A stretch of DNA of 37,051 nt from JANNHP01 sp031404455 (lineage in GTDB: Bacteria; Planctomycetota; JAJSAM01; JAJVHW01). The DNA lies in contig JANNHP010000106.1 of the NCBI GenBank assembly GCA_031404455.1, forward strand, positions 1-37,051, in the 5' to 3' direction. The notes below the pieces were generated by a model that worked only from the letters and a program-made list of their open reading frames with translations, was not told where the DNA came from and made no database searches. The position numbers and the translations under genes are program-made. Numbering within the stretch: the stretch's first letter is position 1; each line of letters opens with the position of its first letter. This document shows positions 23,915 to 32,588 of the stretch, piece by piece.

Positions 23915-24297
23915 CCGCGCGTCGCCTGCGGACCCGGGCCCGTGCCCCAGATCCAGACCGTGTCGAGTGCCGGGAGATCGAACGGTTCGATGTCCTCGTA
24001 GCCGTAGACCTCGAGTCCGCGGAGTCGGCCTTCCTCGGCCCAGAGGATCAGTCCCAGATCGTGGCCGTGGCGCGACTCGGCGTAGCCGTCTGCGAGGAGC
24101 CGCGTCGGATGCGGCGGTGGTGCGGGCGAGCCGCCGACGGCCTCGAAGTCGAACGACGGACACCCGCAGCCGCAGCCGGGAACGACGGACGCACCGTCGA
24201 GTTGCGCACGGTACGCGTCGCCCGCCGGGCCGATCTGCTGCAGGAGGCGCAGCACGATGCGGCGTTGCTCGTCGCTGATGGGCTTGCCGCGGTTCAC
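23911..24297 (-). CDS. Hypothetical protein with CGCGCP motif
   Basis: Unrecognised 128-residue cytoplasmic protein with no signal peptide. It starts VNRGKPISDEQRRIVLRLLQQIGPAGDAYRAQL, a helical segment. A cysteine cluster GCGCGCPSFDF follows and could bind metal. Then come a proline-rich loop and RLLADGYAES. The C-terminal strand region is LGLILWAEEGRLRGLEVYGYEDIEPFDLPALDTVWIW. Small proteins with the same order (Cys-Gly-Cys-Gly-Cys-Pro, then GRLxGLEVY...) occur, as I recall, as uncharacterised proteins in actinobacteria. The GTG at 24297 is chosen because TATCCT lies six bases upstream; longer forms of the frame are low-complexity antisense. It abuts the displaced larC end. Confidence 0.72.
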   Translation of the reverse strand: MNRGKPISDEQRRIVLRLLQQIGPAGDAYRAQLDGASVVPGCGCGCPSFDFEAVGGSPAPPPHPTRLLADGYAESRHGHDLGLILWAEEGRLRGLEVYGYEDIEPFDLPALDTVWIWGTGPGPQATRG

Positions 24298-24303
24298 GCC
24301 GGG

Positions 24304-24309
24304 AGGATA
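24304..24309 (-). promoter_or_regulatory. TAnnnT box fixing the start of the CGCGCP protein
   Basis: TATCCT on the minus strand with a 6-base spacer to GTG 24297. The intervening sequence has no Shine-Dalgarno, and the spacing matches the other leaderless genes here. Confidence 0.5.
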
Positions 24310-24359
24310 CGGACGCCGGCGGATCGCCGTTTCCTTCGGCCGCGCGCCGCCGCGATCCC

Positions 24360-24365
24360 TACGAT
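24360..24365 (+). promoter_or_regulatory. TAnnnT box upstream of the IPT/TIG protein gene
   Basis: TACGAT lies 28 bases upstream of the ATG; a CAGGAGG ribosome-binding site sits between, so this would be an ordinary short-leader promoter. Confidence 0.4.
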
Positions 24366-24393
24366 CCCCGCTCCCCGAGTCAGGAGGCCGAGC

Positions 24394-25002
24394 ATGAGTT
24401 CCGGACGCAGACTGCGGACGATCCTCGCGGCGTGCATCGTCGCCGTGCCGGCGCTCCTCGCCGCAGCGGACATCGGCAGCGTGACGCCGGCGACGGCGTC
24501 GATCGGATCGCAGATCGCGGTCGACGGGAGCGGCTTCGGCACGGGGAAGGCTCCGAAGGCCGTGCTCGTTCCGCAGACGGCGGGACAGAAGACGCTCGCG
24601 CTGAAGATCGTGCCGCCGTTCTCCGACACGCACCTCGACGTCGTCGTGAAGACCGTGAAGCGCGGTCAGGTCGGCGCCTACGACTTAGTCGTCACGCCCG
24701 CGGACAAGACGGCGCCCGTGCTGACGAAGACGGGCGCGGTCACGATCGGCTACGCGGTGATCTCCACCTTCACGCCGAAAGCCCCGCCGGGCGGGCAGTT
24801 CTCGATCGACGGCAGCCTCTTCGGCGCGAAGAAGGGCAAGGTGCTCGTCGGCGGCAAGAAGACGAAGATCGTCTCCTGGACGGACACGCAGATCGTCGCC
24901 GTGCTCCACAAGAGGACCCCGCTCGGCGTGAAGCCGCTCTGGGTCGCCAACAAGGTCGGCAACACGATCACGACGCTCGTCGGCATCACCGTCGGCGACT
25001 GA
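24394..25002 (+). CDS. Secreted IPT/TIG-domain protein
   Basis: 202-residue exported protein with a signal peptide (LRTILAACIVAVPALLAAAD). Two immunoglobulin-like IPT/TIG units follow. The first opens IGSVTPATASIGSQIAVDGSGFGTGKAPKAVL (about residues 27-105). The second opens ISTFTPKAPPGGQFSIDGSLFGAKKGKVLVGGKKTKIVSWTDTQIVAVL (about 122-200). Such domains are structural modules in extracellular proteins, and no catalytic part is present. The ATG has CAGGAGG seven bases upstream. It lacks any visible cell-wall or membrane anchor. The frame continues open after its stop (see 25003-25161). Confidence 0.85.
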   Translation: MSSGRRLRTILAACIVAVPALLAAADIGSVTPATASIGSQIAVDGSGFGTGKAPKAVLVPQTAGQKTLALKIVPPFSDTHLDVVVKTVKRGQVGAYDLVVTPADKTAPVLTKTGAVTIGYAVISTFTPKAPPGGQFSIDGSLFGAKKGKVLVGGKKTKIVSWTDTQIVAVLHKRTPLGVKPLWVANKVGNTITTLVGITVGD

Positions 25003-25161
25003 GTGCGCGCCGCGGGCCGCGGCCAGATCGACGCGCTCGTCCGCGTCGTCGGCTGGGACATCGTCGAGTCGTTCTCCGGTTCGATCTCGCGAACCGCGGG
25101 CGCCGACGGCACCGATCCGCTCCGCGTCGGCTCGGGCCACATTCGCGGTCTGAAGCCGTAG
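25003..25161 (+). other. In-frame continuation after the IPT gene stop; possible small ORF
   Basis: Directly after the TGA of the IPT gene a GTG opens a 52-codon frame in the same phase. It encodes a peptide including IDALVRVVGWDIVESFSGSISRTAGADGTDPLRVGSGHIRGLKP. It may be a separate coupled small gene, a readthrough tail, or the decayed end of an originally longer protein. No ribosome-binding site of its own is seen. Confidence 0.3.
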
Positions 25162-25167
25162 TCGCGC

Positions 25168-25452
25168 TCACTCGCGGGACTTCGAGGCCATCAGGAAGCA
25201 CGCCACCGCGCCCACGACCGACATCGCGGCGAGACAGAGGGCGATCTTCCCGGCTTCGGGCATCGACGGCTCGAAGACCGAGGAACCGCGGAGCCCGGCT
25301 GCGGCGTTCGCCAGTTGCTGCATCATCGGGTTCTCGCGCATCGCGGCGGCGGCATGGCGGCTCTCGTCGTACTTCGTCCACGCGAAGACGCAGAGGATCA
25401 GCGCGTCGACGTACAGCGCCGCCCCCGCGATCCGAAACTGTGGCGCGTTCAT
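25168..25452 (-). CDS. Small two-helix membrane protein
   Basis: Unrecognised 94-residue protein. It has two hydrophobic segments, one near residues 8-25 (IAGAALYVDALILCVFAW) and one near 69-88 (IALCLAAMSVVGAVACFLMA). These are separated by a loop with many Ala, Met and polar residues, and the protein ends in a short basic tail KSRE. The ATG at 25452 has GGAGG at ideal spacing, and a TACCCT box lies further upstream. It is divergently transcribed from the response regulator gene. No function can be inferred. Confidence 0.75.
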   Translation of the reverse strand: MNAPQFRIAGAALYVDALILCVFAWTKYDESRHAAAAMRENPMMQQLANAAAGLRGSSVFEPSMPEAGKIALCLAAMSVVGAVACFLMASKSRE

Positions 25453-25482
25453 GTCTGGCCTCCCCGTTTGGCCTCCGCGCGG

Positions 25483-25488
25483 AGGGTA
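25483..25488 (-). promoter_or_regulatory. TAnnnT box of the small membrane protein gene
   Basis: TACCCT on the minus strand, 30 bases before the ATG, with a GGAGG site in between: a short-leader promoter. Confidence 0.4.
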
Positions 25489-25545
25489 GTGACCGTCGTC
25501 GGAGCGCGCGAGCGAAGAGTCGCAACCGTCACGCGCCGCCCGCGC

Positions 25546-25551
25546 TACCCT
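25546..25551 (+). promoter_or_regulatory. TAnnnT box of the response regulator gene
   Basis: TACCCT with an 8-base spacer to the GTG at 25560 and no Shine-Dalgarno. It supports that GTG over the ATG at 25605. Confidence 0.5.
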
Positions 25552-25559
25552 CTCGCCCC

Positions 25560-26945
<1,386 letters not shown>

Positions 26946-26957
26946 GGCCGCCGCGGG

Positions 26958-28130
26958 CTACTCCTCGTCGTCGCCCCCGGTGCCGTCGCGGACGAGTTGC
27001 GTCGCGCTGACCCACTCGTCCTCGTCTTCCTCGCCGGAGGTCTGCTTCGCGGGTTTCGCCGCGCGCACGGGGATCGACGCGGTGACGTCCTCCTCGGCGT
27101 CGGCCCACGCGTCGTCGTCGTAGCCGGTCGGATCCTGCGCGGCAGACTTCGTGGCGGAGGTCTTCCCCGCGGCCTTCTTGGCGCCCATGTTCTCCTCCAG
27201 CGCCTTCGCGGCGGCCCGGGGAGTTCCCTTCACGATGTCGTTCTCGGCCGCGTCCTCGAACGCCTTGGCGCCCGCGAGCGCCGCGCTGTGCGTCCCGGCG
27301 GAGTCGTTGCCCGCGGCGCGCTCGAACTCCATCTCGGCCTCGAACACGGCCTCGCCCACGCGGATCTCGCGCGCGCCCTGGAAGTCCTCGAGGACGACGA
27401 CGAGATCGCCTGACGCGTCCGAGAACCGGCGGCTCTCCACCGACCGCACGTTGGCGGCGATGCCCGCGTCGTCCACGGCGCGGACCTTCATCCTGCTCTT
27501 CCTGACGACGCGGACCGGCGCGTCGCCGATGCCGGTCAGTTCGTCGGCGTCCCACTTCACGTCGGCCTTGACGTGGCGCTGCAACGTGAGCGACGCTTCG
27601 GCGCCGCCCTCGGCCGCGAGCACGGCGGCGGCGCCGTTCTCGTTGCGCAGGCAGTACTGCGTCACGGTCGCGCCGTCGCCTTCGAGGACGCGCGTGCCGA
27701 CGACCGCGAAGCGCTCGCGATAGTGCGTGACGAAGTCGCCCGTCATGAGTCGGAGCGGACCGCCGGCCGGCTTCGCCGCGCCGAAGAACGGCAACGAGAT
27801 CGACGACTTCGCCGCCGCGGGAGCGGCCTTGCGCTGCGGGGCCGCGGGCGGTTTCGGAGCGGGCGCGGCGACCGCCTTCGGCGCGGGCGCCGCCGGCTTC
27901 TGAACCGGCTGGGCCGCGGGCTTCGCGACCGCGACCGGCGCTGCCTTCGGTGCGACGACGGGCGCGGGCTTCTGCGCGCTCGGTGCCGCAGCAGCGGGCG
28001 CGGCCGGCTTCTGGACGGCGGGAGCCGCAGGCGCGGCGGCGGCCGTCTTCGGAACGGGCGGCGCGGCCGGTTTCGCGTCCTTCGCGGGAGTTCCGCGACC
28101 CTTGCTGAAGAACCTGTCGAGGAAGCCCAT
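26958..28130 (-). CDS. Protein with Ala/Pro/Lys-rich linker and DUF4178-like domain
   Basis: 390 residues in three parts. The N-terminus is MGFLDRFFSKGRG, an amphipathic start seen in membrane-associated scaffold-type proteins. A long Pro/Ala/Lys low-complexity linker follows (about 15-115). A globular domain (about 125-275) starts LRLMTGDFVTHYRERFAVVGTRVLEGDG. It later has a VESRRFSDASGDLVVVLEDFQGAREIRVGEAV stretch, an order of strands that reminds me of DUF4178. An acidic, low-complexity tail ends the protein. The start has AAGGAG at good spacing. It converges with the response regulator gene and diverges from lpxH. The domain call is tentative and no function is known. Confidence 0.65.
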   Translation of the reverse strand: MGFLDRFFSKGRGTPAKDAKPAAPPVPKTAAAAPAAPAVQKPAAPAAAAPSAQKPAPVVAPKAAPVAVAKPAAQPVQKPAAPAPKAVAAPAPKPPAAPQRKAAPAAAKSSISLPFFGAAKPAGGPLRLMTGDFVTHYRERFAVVGTRVLEGDGATVTQYCLRNENGAAAVLAAEGGAEASLTLQRHVKADVKWDADELTGIGDAPVRVVRKSRMKVRAVDDAGIAANVRSVESRRFSDASGDLVVVLEDFQGAREIRVGEAVFEAEMEFERAAGNDSAGTHSAALAGAKAFEDAAENDIVKGTPRAAAKALEENMGAKKAAGKTSATKSAAQDPTGYDDDAWADAEEDVTASIPVRAAKPAKQTSGEEDEDEWVSATQLVRDGTGGDDEE

Positions 28131-28169
28131 GCACGCTCCTTGCGCGTTCCGTGGAGACGGAGACCCGCT

Positions 28170-28175
28170 TAGACT
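28170..28175 (+). promoter_or_regulatory. TAnnnT box upstream of lpxH
   Basis: TAGACT lies 38 bases before the proposed ATC start; the GGAGGTGA ribosome-binding site sits between. Confidence 0.4.
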
Positions 28176-28213
28176 CCCCTCCTCGTCGGCACGCGGCGCA
28201 CCGGAGGTGAAGC

Positions 28214-28942
28214 ATCGAGGCAGGGCTTCCCGTCGTCTTCGTGAGCGACGTCCACCTCACCCCGGCCGATCCGGCGGGCATCGAGCGGTTCCTCCGCTTC
28301 CTCGCCGGGCCCGCCGAACGCGCCGCGAGGCTCGTGATCGTGGGGGACCTCTTCGAGGTCTGGGTGACGCCGACGCAGGCTCAGGACCCGGGCTTGGTAC
28401 CCGTGTTCGCCGCGCTCGCCAGGCTCGCGGCGCGGATCGACGTCGGCTTCGTCGAGGGCAACCGCGACTTCGCGGCGAGCCCGGAACTGCGGGCGGTCGG
28501 CGTGCGCAGACTCGACGACGTGATCGTGGTCTCGTCCGGCGCCCGGCGCGTCGTCGCGACGCACGGCGACCTCCTCTGCACGAAGGACGTCCGCTACCAG
28601 GCGTTCCGGCGCCTCGCGCGTTCCGAGGTCGTCCGCCAGGTGCTGCGCCGCGTCCCCGCCCGCACGGCGCGCGGCGTCGGAGAGGCGGCGCGCAAGGGCA
28701 GCGAGATGGAGACGGCGTCGAAGGCGCACGGCGACATGGGCCTCTCGCCCCTCGCCGTCGCGTCGATCCTGCGCGCCCACGACGCCGACGCCCTCGTCTG
28801 CGGCCACGTCCACTGGGGCCAGCGCTTCCGCATCGACGTGGACGGCCGCGTCCGCGACGTCGTCGTGCTCGGCGCGTGGGAGGAGGCGCCGACGTACGCG
28901 GAGTTGGACGGGGACGGGCTGCGGTTCGTGGCGTTCGCGTGA
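28214..28942 (+). CDS. lpxH: UDP-2,3-diacylglucosamine hydrolase, non-canonical start
   Basis: Lipid A biosynthesis enzyme releasing UMP from UDP-2,3-diacylglucosamine at the inner membrane. The calcineurin-like metallophosphoesterase motifs are SDVHL, VGDLFEVW, EGNRDF, ATHGDLLCTKDVRYQAFRR (strikingly LpxH-like) and CGHVHWG. In this frame a TGA at 28208-28210 closes everything upstream. The only ATG/GTG/TTG-type start is GTG 28241, which would begin at VSDVHL and delete the first beta strand (LPVVFV). An ideal GGAGGTGA lies at 28203-28210, six bases from an ATC at 28214. I propose initiation at ATC, or a mutated or misread ATG. From there the protein has 242 residues, the usual length. Confidence 0.85.
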   Translation: MEAGLPVVFVSDVHLTPADPAGIERFLRFLAGPAERAARLVIVGDLFEVWVTPTQAQDPGLVPVFAALARLAARIDVGFVEGNRDFAASPELRAVGVRRLDDVIVVSSGARRVVATHGDLLCTKDVRYQAFRRLARSEVVRQVLRRVPARTARGVGEAARKGSEMETASKAHGDMGLSPLAVASILRAHDADALVCGHVHWGQRFRIDVDGRVRDVVVLGAWEEAPTYAELDGDGLRFVAFA

Positions 28943-29067
28943 GCGAGGCGGCGGGGGGCGTAGCGACGCCGTCCGTCGTCGCTGCGCTGGAGCGCGCGCT
29001 CGGAATCGTCCTGCCCTCGGACGCGCTCCGGAACTGCCGCTCGCGCGAGGACCTGGTCCGTCAGCGG
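28939..29067 (+). pseudogene. Truncated ORF resembling the C-terminal half of an acyl carrier protein
   Basis: A GTG overlapping the lpxH stop (GTGA) opens a frame that reads SVVAALERALGIVLPSDALRN followed by CRSREDLVRQ. The pattern resembles helices III-IV of acyl carrier proteins (ALEEEFGIxIPxxxA...TVxDLV). The DSL phosphopantetheine site is absent, because only about 40 sensible residues remain before the frame runs antisense into the convergent large gene. A remnant of a once longer gene cut at about 29065 is more likely than a working protein. Confidence 0.35.
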
Positions 29068-31662
29068 TCAGTTGGGATTGACCTGCACGGCCACCGCGTG
29101 GAGCCGGGCGCGCTCGCCGAGCGGGGCCACCAGTGTCGCGTCGCAGACCGCTGCGATCCACGGGTCGTCGCGCGCCGCGCAACTCACGCCCTGGTGGGAC
29201 GTCGAGGGGACCGCGCGGCCGCCGACCGTCGCCGCGACGTCCCTGGTCCACATGCCGGGGACTCCGTCGAGGGCGGTGAGCGTGACGACCGCGCCGATGT
29301 CGTCCGCGCCGCGGTCCAGGTCGAGGCTCGCCCCGCGGCACGCGTCGGAGCCGACCGCCTCGAACGTCGCAACGACGGCGTCGCGGAGGGCTCCGCTCGT
29401 GAGCATGCGCCCCTCGAGAGCGGCTACCTTCTCCCGGAGCGCCTGCGGCGGCGCGCCGTTCACGATCACCTTCCGAACGGTGAACGACAGGCGCGCTGCG
29501 AGCGGCTCAACGTCGCGCGCCGCGTAGCCGAACTTCTTCGCTGTGAGGCCCTGCCTCAGCGCCGGGAGCGCGGCGAGTCCCATCGCCTCGATTGCTCGGA
29601 CGGCGGCCGCGCGCGGTTCGGTGCCGTAGGCGTTCGCCGTCAGCGCGTCGATCTGCGCGGCGAGGCCCTTGGGCTCCGCCAACGGGAACTCGCGCGGGTC
29701 CCACGGCGGCGGCGCGACGGCGGATACGTTCGCCTCCGCGACCGCGCGGATGACGAGGTCGCGCTTCCACAAGGGGTCGCTCGCGTCCGGAGGGGTCTTG
29801 CCGTGCGATGGCGCGAGCGCGGCCGCGGCGGCGTCGCAGACGCGCCAGCCGGTGCCGTCCATCTCGGTGCGGTCCTGCACGAGGACGAGAAGCGTCGCGT
29901 CGAGGATCGCGGCCACGTCGCCCGCGGCATCCGTCCGTGCCGCGACGAACTCGCGGACGAGGACACGGCGCGCGGCCGGCGAGCGTCGCAGCGGGTCCTC
30001 GGCCAACGCCTTCACGACCTCGGCGCGTTTCGTCGCGAGGAGGGCCTTCGCGATGTTCGTCAGGTCGTCCTCGCGGCTCCAGATGTGGATGTACTGGTGG
30101 TAGCCCGTCGGCCCGCCTCCGTCGCGGCGCTCGGTCCACGCCGCGAGGAGCGCGTCCGTCGCCGTCGCGTCGTGCAGCGCGACTAGGTCGAAGACCGCGT
30201 CGAGCCGGCCGCGCACATCGCCCGTCCTCGCCGCCTCGCGGAGCGCTGCGATGCCGGCCTCGGTGGCGTGCTTCGCGAGGGCGCGCAGCAGTTCGTAGTG
30301 GACCCGCACGTCCTTCTCGGCGGCGAGCGCGCGCAGGAGCGCCGGGGCGTACGCGCCGGCGTCCTTCGCGAGCAAGGTCGGCGCGGCGTTGACGGCGGGC
30401 CAGCCGCCGCCCTCGACGGTCCTCGTCAGCGTCGCGGGGTCTCGTCCCGCCTCGGGGTCCGCGAGCCACGTCTCGATCGCCGGGCGCACCGCTGCGCGCC
30501 ACGCCCGGCGGTAGGCGAGTTGCGTCCCGTCCCTCGGCAGGGCCGTGAGGTCCGCCGGGGCGAACTGCCTCCCCGCGATCTCCTCGATCGCGGCGAGCAC
30601 GAGGTCGCCGACGCGCTCGACGAACGGGCTCATGCGGTTGCGGCCCGTCGAGCCCTGGTTCGTCAGCGAGTCGTCGGCGAGGCAGTCGAGCAGGCGCGGG
30701 ACCGCGGCGCGGCCGAGCGCGACGAGGTCGCGGTAGGGTCCGCCCGTCGGTCGGCCGAGGCCGCCCATGTCGAGTTCGGGCGCCGGCGGATCGTCGCGCA
30801 GGCGGAAGACGAGCTCCGCGATCCGTTCGTCGGCCGTCACTTCGGCCGCCGGCTTCGCCGCTCTTGCGTGCTCGTCGGCCTCGCGGAGCATCCGCGCCAG
30901 CGTGTCCGCGAACTCGCGGACCTCCGGCTCCTGGGCGGAACCGGGAAACCGCCGCAGGATCGCGCGCGCCGCGTCGAGCTGCGCCGGCCGCCCGCGGGCG
31001 ATGAACTCGAGGTCCCAGGCCTGCGCGACGAGCGCCAGCTTGAGCCGGTAGGTCTCGACCTCGGCGAGGTCCGCCGCGACGGACTCGCGCAGCGGTCGTG
31101 CCGGGTCGCCCAGGCCGAACCCGGCACGGTAGCGGTCGGGCGCCATCGAGCGCGCGTGCGCCAGCATCCCGTGGACGAGCCGGTCGCGACGCTGCGAATC
31201 CCCCCGGTGGAGCGCATCCGCGAGGACGAGCATCTGCGTCTGGACCGACGCCGCCGAGGGGCGCGGCCACTCCTCCCAGACGGCGGGCGTCGGGGCGCCG
31301 CGAAGCCAGGCTTCGGCCATCCGCTCCGCGTCGAGGTTCGTCACGACGACGCGCCGATCCTCCTCCGTGCCGGGCGGCGAGCGCTGGATGTCGTACTCGT
31401 CGAGCGCGAGGCCGTGGAGCCGGACCCGGTCCGACGGACCGTCGAGGAGGAATCCGCGGACCTCGAAGTGCGGGCCCACCTTCACGCTCACGAACGGCCG
31501 CCCGGACGCGTCCGGGTAGCCGAGCCCCTCGAACCACGCGAGGTCGGCGCGATCCTCGCCGGTGAGCGGGGACTCCTCTGCGCACGCGGCCGGCAGAGCG
31601 GCGAAGTCCACAGCGCCAAGCGCGAGAATTGCGAACCCGATGCGCCATTCGGTCATGTCCAT
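29068..31662 (-). CDS. Large secreted HEAT-like-repeat protein, function unknown
   Basis: 864 residues with a signal peptide (IGFAILALGAVDFAALPAACA). The body is mostly alpha-helical with Ala/Leu/Arg-rich paired helices reminiscent of HEAT repeats (for example YELLRALAKHATEAGIAALREAARTGDVRGRLDAVFDLVAL). The N-terminal part (about 30-125) has strands with DLAWFEGLGYPDASGRPFVSVKVGPHFEVRGFLL. No catalytic motif is recognised. Large secreted helical-repeat proteins like this are common in Planctomycetota. A second ATG at 31656 may be the true start, because TAACTT lies nine bases before it but only three before 31662. It converges on lpxH and the truncated ORF. Confidence 0.82.
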   Translation of the reverse strand: MDMTEWRIGFAILALGAVDFAALPAACAEESPLTGEDRADLAWFEGLGYPDASGRPFVSVKVGPHFEVRGFLLDGPSDRVRLHGLALDEYDIQRSPPGTEEDRRVVVTNLDAERMAEAWLRGAPTPAVWEEWPRPSAASVQTQMLVLADALHRGDSQRRDRLVHGMLAHARSMAPDRYRAGFGLGDPARPLRESVAADLAEVETYRLKLALVAQAWDLEFIARGRPAQLDAARAILRRFPGSAQEPEVREFADTLARMLREADEHARAAKPAAEVTADERIAELVFRLRDDPPAPELDMGGLGRPTGGPYRDLVALGRAAVPRLLDCLADDSLTNQGSTGRNRMSPFVERVGDLVLAAIEEIAGRQFAPADLTALPRDGTQLAYRRAWRAAVRPAIETWLADPEAGRDPATLTRTVEGGGWPAVNAAPTLLAKDAGAYAPALLRALAAEKDVRVHYELLRALAKHATEAGIAALREAARTGDVRGRLDAVFDLVALHDATATDALLAAWTERRDGGGPTGYHQYIHIWSREDDLTNIAKALLATKRAEVVKALAEDPLRRSPAARRVLVREFVAARTDAAGDVAAILDATLLVLVQDRTEMDGTGWRVCDAAAAALAPSHGKTPPDASDPLWKRDLVIRAVAEANVSAVAPPPWDPREFPLAEPKGLAAQIDALTANAYGTEPRAAAVRAIEAMGLAALPALRQGLTAKKFGYAARDVEPLAARLSFTVRKVIVNGAPPQALREKVAALEGRMLTSGALRDAVVATFEAVGSDACRGASLDLDRGADDIGAVVTLTALDGVPGMWTRDVAATVGGRAVPSTSHQGVSCAARDDPWIAAVCDATLVAPLGERARLHAVAVQVNPN

Positions 31663-31665
31663 GAG

Positions 31666-31671
31666 AAGTTA
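31666..31671 (-). promoter_or_regulatory. TAnnnT box of the HEAT-like protein gene
   Basis: TAACTT on the minus strand; spacer of 9 bases to the ATG at 31656 (3 bases to 31662). The 170-base region 31663-31834 shows nothing else recognisable. Confidence 0.35.
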
Positions 31672-31834
31672 GACGCAGATGGACCAGCGCGGTTCCCGTT
31701 TGGGCAAGCGCGTACCGCGTGGGCAATCGTGGGACCGCGGGAGCGAGCGGGTGGGCAGAGGGTTCGCGCTTCTCCAGCGTGGGCCGAACCGTAGCGGCTG
31801 GCTCGACGAAATGGGACTGTCACCGCACACCCCG

Positions 31835-32158
31835 TCACTCGGCGAACTCCACCTCGACCACCGTCCCCGCACGAAGCCCGCCGAGCGCCTCGTCCACGCG
31901 CGCCGCGTTGCGGCGGATCTTCGACCAGTCCGTCGTCGGCAGTACGAGAACGCCGAATCGCCGCCCTTCGATGCTCTGCTGGTGGCGGATGTTCTGGTCG
32001 GTGGTGACGATCGCCGCGAAGCCTGCGGTCTCGACGGCGTCGAGAAGCTCGCCGTTCAGGAGCGTGGACCAGCCCATCTCGTAGGCGGTGCTCACCTCGT
32101 GCCCTGGCAGCGCGCGCCGCAGAGGGACGGGCGTGCCCTGATCGAAGAGGACCTTCAC
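31835..32158 (-). CDS. DUF5615 family PIN-like toxin
   Basis: 107-residue PIN-like (Mut7-C type) protein, probably the ribonuclease toxin of a type II pair. It begins MKVLFDQGTPVPLRRALPGHEV, the DUF5615 opening with the first catalytic Asp. It continues STAYEMGWSTLLNGELLDAVETAGFAAIVTTDQNIRHQQSI, containing the conserved acidic residues around GELLDAVE and TTDQNI, and LPTTDWSKIR. It follows its DUF433 partner by 22 bases, the standard order for this pair. Confidence 0.88.
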   Translation of the reverse strand: MKVLFDQGTPVPLRRALPGHEVSTAYEMGWSTLLNGELLDAVETAGFAAIVTTDQNIRHQQSIEGRRFGVLVLPTTDWSKIRRNAARVDEALGGLRAGTVVEVEFAE

Positions 32159-32180
32159 GCCCGCGCCGCGACGGTTGCCG

Positions 32181-32399
32181 TCACGCCTCGGCGAGGCTCC
32201 GCCCGGCGTGCTCGAGCACCGCGTCCACCTGATCCCGCGTCACGCCGGGGAACCACTCGAGGAACTCGTCGACGCGGGCGCCGCCCTCGAGGTTCTCGAA
32301 GAGTGCGCTGACCGGCACGCGGGTGCCCTTGAAGAGCCACACGCCGCCCACCTTGCCGGGCAAGCGCTCCACCGCGAGGCACTGTGACCAATCGAGCAT
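32181..32399 (-). CDS. DUF433 family antitoxin
   Basis: 72-residue DUF433 protein, usual antitoxin partner of DUF5615 toxins. It shows RLPGKVGGVWLFKGTRVPVSALFENLEGGARVDEFLEWFPGVTRDQVDAVLEHA, matching the family pattern G-x-P-x-[IVL]-x-G-T-R-[IV]-x-V and FPxVxxxQVxAxLxxA. These helix-turn-helix-like proteins bind their own promoter and the toxin. TAGCCT six bases upstream of the ATG suggests a leaderless bicistronic mRNA. Confidence 0.88.
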   Translation of the reverse strand: MLDWSQCLAVERLPGKVGGVWLFKGTRVPVSALFENLEGGARVDEFLEWFPGVTRDQVDAVLEHAGRSLAEA

Positions 32400-32405
32400 G
32401 GCGTC

Positions 32406-32411
32406 AGGCTA
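32406..32411 (-). promoter_or_regulatory. TAnnnT box of the DUF433/DUF5615 operon
   Basis: TAGCCT on the minus strand, 6-base spacer to the ATG at 32399, no Shine-Dalgarno. The rest of the 189-base gap to cmk shows nothing recognisable. Confidence 0.5.
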
Positions 32412-32554
32412 CCACGCAGGCCGCCGACGCGGACCGGCGCGCGTCGCGGGCGGGCTGCCGTCGGAGACGCGAGGGCGCAACCTCTCGGTCTCTCGCTCCT
32501 CGGGGTCCGGTGACCACGCCGAGAAACTGTGCCCGGCGGGTCCGGAGCCGCCGC

Positions 32555-32560
32555 TAGCCT
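32555..32560 (+). promoter_or_regulatory. TAnnnT box upstream of cmk
   Basis: TAGCCT, 28 bases before the cmk ATG; a likely short-leader promoter for cmk and the downstream acyltransferase. Confidence 0.4.
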
Positions 32561-32588
32561 CCCGAACTCGTCTCCGGTCCAACCCCGA

